Assembly (NCBI RefSeq): GCF_001905385.1
Contig: NZ_LIPF01000005.1
Coordinates: 62,001 to 126,000 of the forward strand
Length of the DNA: 64,000 nucleotides
Direction: 5' to 3'
Origin: Streptomyces sp. CB02414
GTDB lineage: Bacteria > Actinomycetota > Actinomycetes > Streptomycetales > Streptomycetaceae
The notes under the pieces were generated by a model. That model saw only the letters and a list, made by a program, of their open reading frames with translations, was not told where the DNA came from and did no database searches. Every line of letters begins with the position of its first letter. Within the stretch, counting starts at the first letter, position 1. The translations under genes and the position numbers were made by a program. Below, piece by piece: positions 60,378-64,000 of this stretch.

Positions 60378-60749
60378 ACCCCTTACTGTAAAGCCGGGGT
60401 AAAGCCCGGCCGGGACAGGGGGGGCACCCCTGGGGCCGGCGCAGGCGCGAATGCCAGGACTCAAGCGACCGCTACCGACAGTGACCATTTCTGATCTCTT
60501 CTGAGTGGCTCGCGATCGTTCTCCGGCCTCTTCGGAACGGAACCTTCCCCGGCTTATCGGTCTGTCGTACGAGGCCTCATACCAGAGCGGGACGTTGTCC
60601 GAGGGACTTTGGCAACTGCCCATCGCGCATGCCGCTCGGGCGACTACTGTCAGTGTCCGTCGGGCGGCGTAGGTCGCCTGTCCGCGTGGCGTCCGTCCGA
60701 CGCGCGCACCCCAGGCCCGACGGACCAACGGACCAGTACGAGGACCCCG
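60378..60749. other. divergent region between the lipoprotein and conservon
   Basis: 372 bp, non-coding. A short 6-bp hairpin with a GTAAA loop (60393-60410) sits in the lipoprotein leader. The conservon promoter must lie in the right half; no confident -35/-10 pair was picked. Confidence 0.4.
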
Positions 60750-62639
60750 ATGTCTCACCTCCGCGCCCCGGCCGCGCGAGCAGACCGCCGCGAGGGCGGG
60801 CGGCACGGCCGGCCGGCCTCCCGTACCGCCCCCGCACTGCCCGAGACCCACATACGGCCCCAGCTCCTGCGCCTCGCCGTACTGCCGCCCGTCGCGGTCG
60901 CCCTCAGCGCCTGCGCGGTCGTCCTGTTCACCATCCGGTCCACCGGCGTCCGGCCCGGCCCCGTCCTGTGGGGCGTGCTCGCCGGGGCGGTCTCGGTCAC
61001 CGTCGTGGCCGTCGTCATCGCCGCCGTGGCCGCCGGCCGTACCGCCCGCTCCGTGCACGACCGCGTCGGCGCCCTGCGGCGCAGCACCGCGCGCGGCGAG
61101 GGCGATCTGCGCGCCGTGGTCGAGGCGTTGCGCCGCGGGGAGACCCCGCCCCAGCGCAAGCCGCGCGGTGGACCGCCGGACGACGCCGACGACTTCGAAC
61201 TGCTCGCCGCCGACCTCTCCCGCGCCCACGACGGCGCCGTCACCGCCGTCGTCCGCGCCGCCCAGCTCTCCAGCCAGGCGGGCAGCGAGCAGAAGCTCGA
61301 GGTCTTCGTCAACCTCGCCCGGCGCCTGCAGTCCCTGGTGCACCGGGAGATCTCCATCCTGGACGAGCTGGAGAACGAGATCGAGGACCCCGACCTCCTC
61401 AAGGGCCTCTTCCACGTCGACCACCTCGCCACCCGCATCCGCCGCCACGCCGAGAACCTCGCCGTGCTCGGCGGCGCCGTCTCCCGGCGGCAGTGGAGCA
61501 ACCCGGTCGACATGACCGAGGTGCTGCGCTCGGCCATCGCCGAGGTCGAGCAGTACTCACGGGTCCGGCTGGTCCCCCCGATCGACGGCACTCTGCGCGG
61601 CCACGCCGTCGCCGACGTCATCCACCTGCTGGCCGAACTCGTCGAGAACGCCACGCTGTTCTCCGCCCCGCAGACCCAGGTGCTGATGCGGGCCAACCTC
61701 GTCACCTCGGGCCTCGCCGTGGAGGTCGAGGACCGCGGGCTCGGCATGCCCGTCGCGGAGCAGAGCCGGATGAACGCCCTGCTCGCCGACCCCGACCAGG
61801 TCAATGTCGCCCGCCTTCTCGCGGACGGCCGCATCGGGCTGTTCGTCGTCTCCCAGCTCGCCAAGCGGCACGGCATCACCGTCCGTCTGCAGACCAACAT
61901 CTACGGCGGTGTCCAGGCCGTCCTGGTCGTGCCGCAGGCCCTGTTGGGCGCGGAACCGGGCGTGCTGTCGGAGGGTGGGGTCCGGTCGGAGCAGGGCGCC
62001 GGTACGGAGGCGGTGCCGCAGCAGCCGCGGTCCGCGCCCCCCGCGGTGCGACCGGCTCCGGCCGACGGCCCCGGTCCAGTTGTTCCTTGGTCCGTCGTCG
62101 TGCCCGACTCGACAGGACCGGCTCCCACGGCGCCCGGTCTCTCCGCCCCCGTCGCACCGCCGGCTGCTCCTCGGGCGGGCAAGGGCGAGCCGGCGCCGCT
62201 GCCCGTGCGCGGTGCCCGCGAGGACCGGCCCACGCCGGCCGCCGCCGTGCCCGGGGTCCGGCCGGCCGACCGGGGCGTCATCGCCGAGCACGCGGCCACC
62301 CCGCCCGTCCCGCGCCACAGCGCGGTGCGCGGCACCATGGGCAAGCCTCAACTGCCCCGGCGCCGCGCCCAGGAGCACATCGCCCCGCAGTTGCGCGGCG
62401 GCCCCGCACCGCGCCAGGAACCCGAGCAGCACGCCGGTCACGACCCCGGCCTGATGGCGGCCTTCCAACGCGGCATCGGCCTCGCGGAGGCCCAGCAGCG
62501 CATGGAGCCGATCCCCGCCCAGCCGACCCTCCTCACGCCGCTCTCCGCCGAACCACCCCGCACGGAGCCACCCTCCATGGACCCTGCACCGATGGACCCG
62601 GCACCGATGGAGCCCACCCGCAGGGATCCCGCCGGATGA
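60750..62639 (+). CDS. cvnA: CvnA, sensor histidine-kinase-like conservon protein
   Basis: 629 aa. Two membrane helices (about residues 38-58 and 70-95) flank a very short outside loop. Then a coiled region (QKLEVFVNLARRLQSLVHREISILDELENEIEDPDLLKGLFHVDHLATRIRRHAENLAVLGG) and a GHKL ATPase (HLLAELVENATLFSAPQTQV N-box at about 290; EDRGLGMP; RIGLFVVSQLAKRHG). The C-terminal about 220 residues are Pro/Ala-rich and disordered. It lacks an ordinary long sensor domain, as typical of conservon kinases. First gene of a cvnABCD operon. ATG 60750 with GAGGA. Confidence 0.9.
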   Translation: MSHLRAPAARADRREGGRHGRPASRTAPALPETHIRPQLLRLAVLPPVAVALSACAVVLFTIRSTGVRPGPVLWGVLAGAVSVTVVAVVIAAVAAGRTARSVHDRVGALRRSTARGEGDLRAVVEALRRGETPPQRKPRGGPPDDADDFELLAADLSRAHDGAVTAVVRAAQLSSQAGSEQKLEVFVNLARRLQSLVHREISILDELENEIEDPDLLKGLFHVDHLATRIRRHAENLAVLGGAVSRRQWSNPVDMTEVLRSAIAEVEQYSRVRLVPPIDGTLRGHAVADVIHLLAELVENATLFSAPQTQVLMRANLVTSGLAVEVEDRGLGMPVAEQSRMNALLADPDQVNVARLLADGRIGLFVVSQLAKRHGITVRLQTNIYGGVQAVLVVPQALLGAEPGVLSEGGVRSEQGAGTEAVPQQPRSAPPAVRPAPADGPGPVVPWSVVVPDSTGPAPTAPGLSAPVAPPAAPRAGKGEPAPLPVRGAREDRPTPAAAVPGVRPADRGVIAEHAATPPVPRHSAVRGTMGKPQLPRRRAQEHIAPQLRGGPAPRQEPEQHAGHDPGLMAAFQRGIGLAEAQQRMEPIPAQPTLLTPLSAEPPRTEPPSMDPAPMDPAPMEPTRRDPAG

Positions 62640-62737
62640 CGGCGATCTCCCCCACGACCACCCCCAAGACCACCCCCACTTCCACTCCCACGACCAGCGC
62701 TCCCGCAGACCTTCGTACCCCAAGGAGTCGATCCACC

Positions 62738-63172
62738 ATGGCGAGCGATGCGCCGACCGGCCAAGTGTCCGACCTCGACTGGCTGATGAGCGGCCTCGTC
62801 CAGCGCGTACCGCACACGAGCAGCGCGGTACTCCTGTCCGCCGACGGACTGGTCAAGTCCGTCCACGGTCTCGACGCGGACAGCGCCGACCACATGGCGG
62901 CCCTGGCCTCCGGCCTGTACTCCCTCGGCCGCAGCGCCGGCGTCCGCTTCGGCGACGGCGGCGACGTACGGCAGGTCGTCGTCGAACTCGACTCGACCCT
63001 GCTGTTCGTCACCACCGCCGGTTCCGGCACCTGCCTCGCCGTACTCGCCGACCGCGAGGCCGACGCGGCCGTCCTCGGCTACGAGATGGCGATGCTGGTC
63101 AAGAGCGTCCGCCCCTACCTCGTCACCGCCCCCCGGCAGTACGCCGTCGAACCACCGGCGATGAGGCCTTGA
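62738..63172 (+). CDS. cvnB: CvnB, roadblock/LC7-domain protein
   Basis: 144 aa with the roadblock fold: DLDWLMSGLVQRVPHTSSAVLLSADGLVKSVHGLDADSADHMAALASGLYSLGRSAG. These act as GTPase-activating or scaffold partners (MglB-like) for the conservon GTPase. ATG at 62738 with AAGGAG ten bases upstream; the 98-bp gap from cvnA is Thr/Pro-codon rich and probably untranslated. The next gene overlaps its stop. Confidence 0.92.
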   Translation: MASDAPTGQVSDLDWLMSGLVQRVPHTSSAVLLSADGLVKSVHGLDADSADHMAALASGLYSLGRSAGVRFGDGGDVRQVVVELDSTLLFVTTAGSGTCLAVLADREADAAVLGYEMAMLVKSVRPYLVTAPRQYAVEPPAMRP

Positions 63173-63549
63173 GGGTGGCCGCGGCCGGCGACGGGCCCTG
63201 GCTCGACGACGCGGCCGGACGGCTGGTGCGCCCCTTCACCGTGAGCAACGGCCGTACCCGGCCCACCGTCGCGCTCGACCTGATGTCCCAGGTGATGGCC
63301 ACGGGGGCGACCCCCCTCGGCTACCTCGGTCCCGAGCACGCGCAGGCACTCGACCTGTGCCGGGCGCCCCTCCCGGTCGCCGAGCTCGCCGCTCACCTGA
63401 GGCTTCCGGTGGCAGTCACCAAGGTGCTGCTGTCGGACCTCGTGGACTGCGGCGCGCTGACCACCAAACCCCCCGCCGCGTTCCACCACGACCCAACGGA
63501 CCGGGCCCTTCTGGAGGCAGTGCTCGATGGACTACGACGACAGCTCTGA
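63169..63549 (+). CDS. cvnC: CvnC, DUF742 protein
   Basis: 126 aa. DUF742 block: WLDDAAGRLVRPFTVSNGRTRPTVALDLMSQVMATG...LGPEHAQALDLCRAPLPVAELAAHLRLPVAVTKVLLSDLVDCGAL, a winged-helix-like fold. The start is a TTG at 63169 overlapping the cvnB stop; an in-frame GTG at 63175 with GAGG eight bases earlier is equally likely. In conservons this protein is membrane-associated with the kinase and GTPase. Its end overlaps cvnD. Confidence 0.9.
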   Translation: MRVAAAGDGPWLDDAAGRLVRPFTVSNGRTRPTVALDLMSQVMATGATPLGYLGPEHAQALDLCRAPLPVAELAAHLRLPVAVTKVLLSDLVDCGALTTKPPAAFHHDPTDRALLEAVLDGLRRQL

Positions 63550-64000
63550 CTACGGCCACGGATCCGGACCAGGATCCGGCCACGACACCACCGACCCCTT
63601 CCCCACCGCGCTGAAGATCCTCGTGGCGGGCGGGTTCGGCGTGGGCAAGACGACCTTCGTCGGCGCGGTCAGCGAGATCGCGCCGCTGAGCACGGAGGAA
63701 CTGCTCACCACGGTCAGCGCCGCCACCGACAACCTCGACGGAATCGAGAACAAACTCGAAACGACCGTGGCCATGGACTTCGGCCGCATCACCCTCGACC
63801 CGGAACACGTGCTGTACCTGTTCGGGACGCCCGGCCAGGAACGCTTCTGGTTCATGTGGGACGAACTGTGCGAGGGTGCGCTCGGCGCCGTGATCATCGC
63901 CGACACCCGGCGGCTCGACGAGTCCTTCGCCGCCGTCGACTTCTTCGAGGAGCGCGGCCTCGGCTTCATCGTCGCGATCAACGAGTTCGACGGAGCCTAC
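63527..64000 (+). CDS. cvnD: CvnD, conservon GTP-binding protein (partial)
   Basis: 158 codons are visible before the window ends; the usual length is about 190-200. N-terminal Asp/Gly/Ser-rich tail (MDYDDSSDYGHGSGPGSGHD), P-loop GGFGVGKTTFVGAV (about residue 35), switch II region YLFGTPGQERFWFMWDELCEGA (Gly replaces the usual Asp before TPG, normal for this group) and ADTRRLDESFAAVDFFE. It belongs to the Ras-like GTPases of conservons. ATG overlaps cvnC; ribosome site CTGGAGG. Confidence 0.93.
   Translation, partial: MDYDDSSDYGHGSGPGSGHDTTDPFPTALKILVAGGFGVGKTTFVGAVSEIAPLSTEELLTTVSAATDNLDGIENKLETTVAMDFGRITLDPEHVLYLFGTPGQERFWFMWDELCEGALGAVIIADTRRLDESFAAVDFFEERGLGFIVAINEFDGAY

Noticed and set aside
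1..64000. CRISPR arrays, tRNA/rRNA genes, prophage or complete insertion sequences
   Set aside because: No regularly spaced repeats, no tRNA cloverleaf signatures and no transposase or phage structural motifs were recognised on either strand by eye; a tRNA or IS scan was not run.

Overview
The window is chromosomal DNA of a Streptomyces. Evidence: very high GC with G/C in nearly every third codon position, frequent GTG/TTG starts, ATGA/GTGA stop-start overlaps, a complete Streptomyces-type hopanoid cluster, a c-di-AMP (ydaO) riboswitch in front of a LysM/M23 peptidase, and a 'conservon' (cvnABCD) at the right edge. From memory the gene order resembles the S. coelicolor SCO67xx region; no alignment was run.

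Layout. 1-5.4 kb: start of a secreted protein (minus), a secreted Xaa-Pro peptidase and M14 carboxypeptidase pair, and a BCCT osmolyte carrier. 5.4-18.2 kb: housekeeping genes (D-amino-acid oxidase, ABC-F ATPase, Tex, a GlxA-type regulator with a DJ-1/PfpI protein, enoyl-CoA hydratase, HATPase, type I IPP isomerase, cation diffusion facilitator). 18.6-25.7 kb: seven co-directional, mostly overlapping genes (two CDP-alcohol phosphotransferases, a cytidylyltransferase-like protein, a glycerol-1-phosphate-dehydrogenase-like protein, a family 2 glycosyltransferase, an ABC-2 permease and its ATPase). They look like a pathway that builds and exports an uncharacterised phospho-lipid or phospho-glycan, and they end at a strong terminator. 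26.1-39.0 kb: the hopanoid operon hpnC-hpnD-(52-aa ORF)-hpnE-polyprenyl synthase-shc-hpnG-hpnH-ispG-dxs-aminotransferase. It carries its own MEP-pathway enzymes, and idi lies about 9 kb upstream. 39.0-45.8 kb: XRE-cupin regulator with a 40-aa membrane peptide, tyrosine phosphatase, riboswitch plus peptidase, SGNH hydrolase, TetR regulator, CMD-family protein and an MBL-fold hydrolase.

45.8-59.6 kb is an accessory, partly decaying 'stress island' with looser codon choice. Intact genes: Cys-rich copper-storage-like protein, mannose-6-phosphate isomerase-like protein with an SDR, a baeRF/Rv2629-like protein, a zinc alcohol dehydrogenase with a 53-aa zinc ribbon, hemerythrin, a CPA1 antiporter and a PoxB-like ThDP enzyme. 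Broken genes: a Ppx/GppA gene with an internal deletion, a truncated DUF2795-like ORF, an FAD/Fe-S oxidase reduced to 293 aa, and a PEBP gene with an internal deletion. The PEBP remnant is fused to a second copy of the MBL-fold gene tail, a 63-bp direct repeat of the left border. Several island genes have sigma-B-like promoter matches.

59.6-64 kb: a DUF4333 lipoprotein, then cvnA (histidine-kinase-like), cvnB (roadblock), cvnC (DUF742) and the start of cvnD (GTPase). I found no tRNA, rRNA, CRISPR array or intact insertion sequence.
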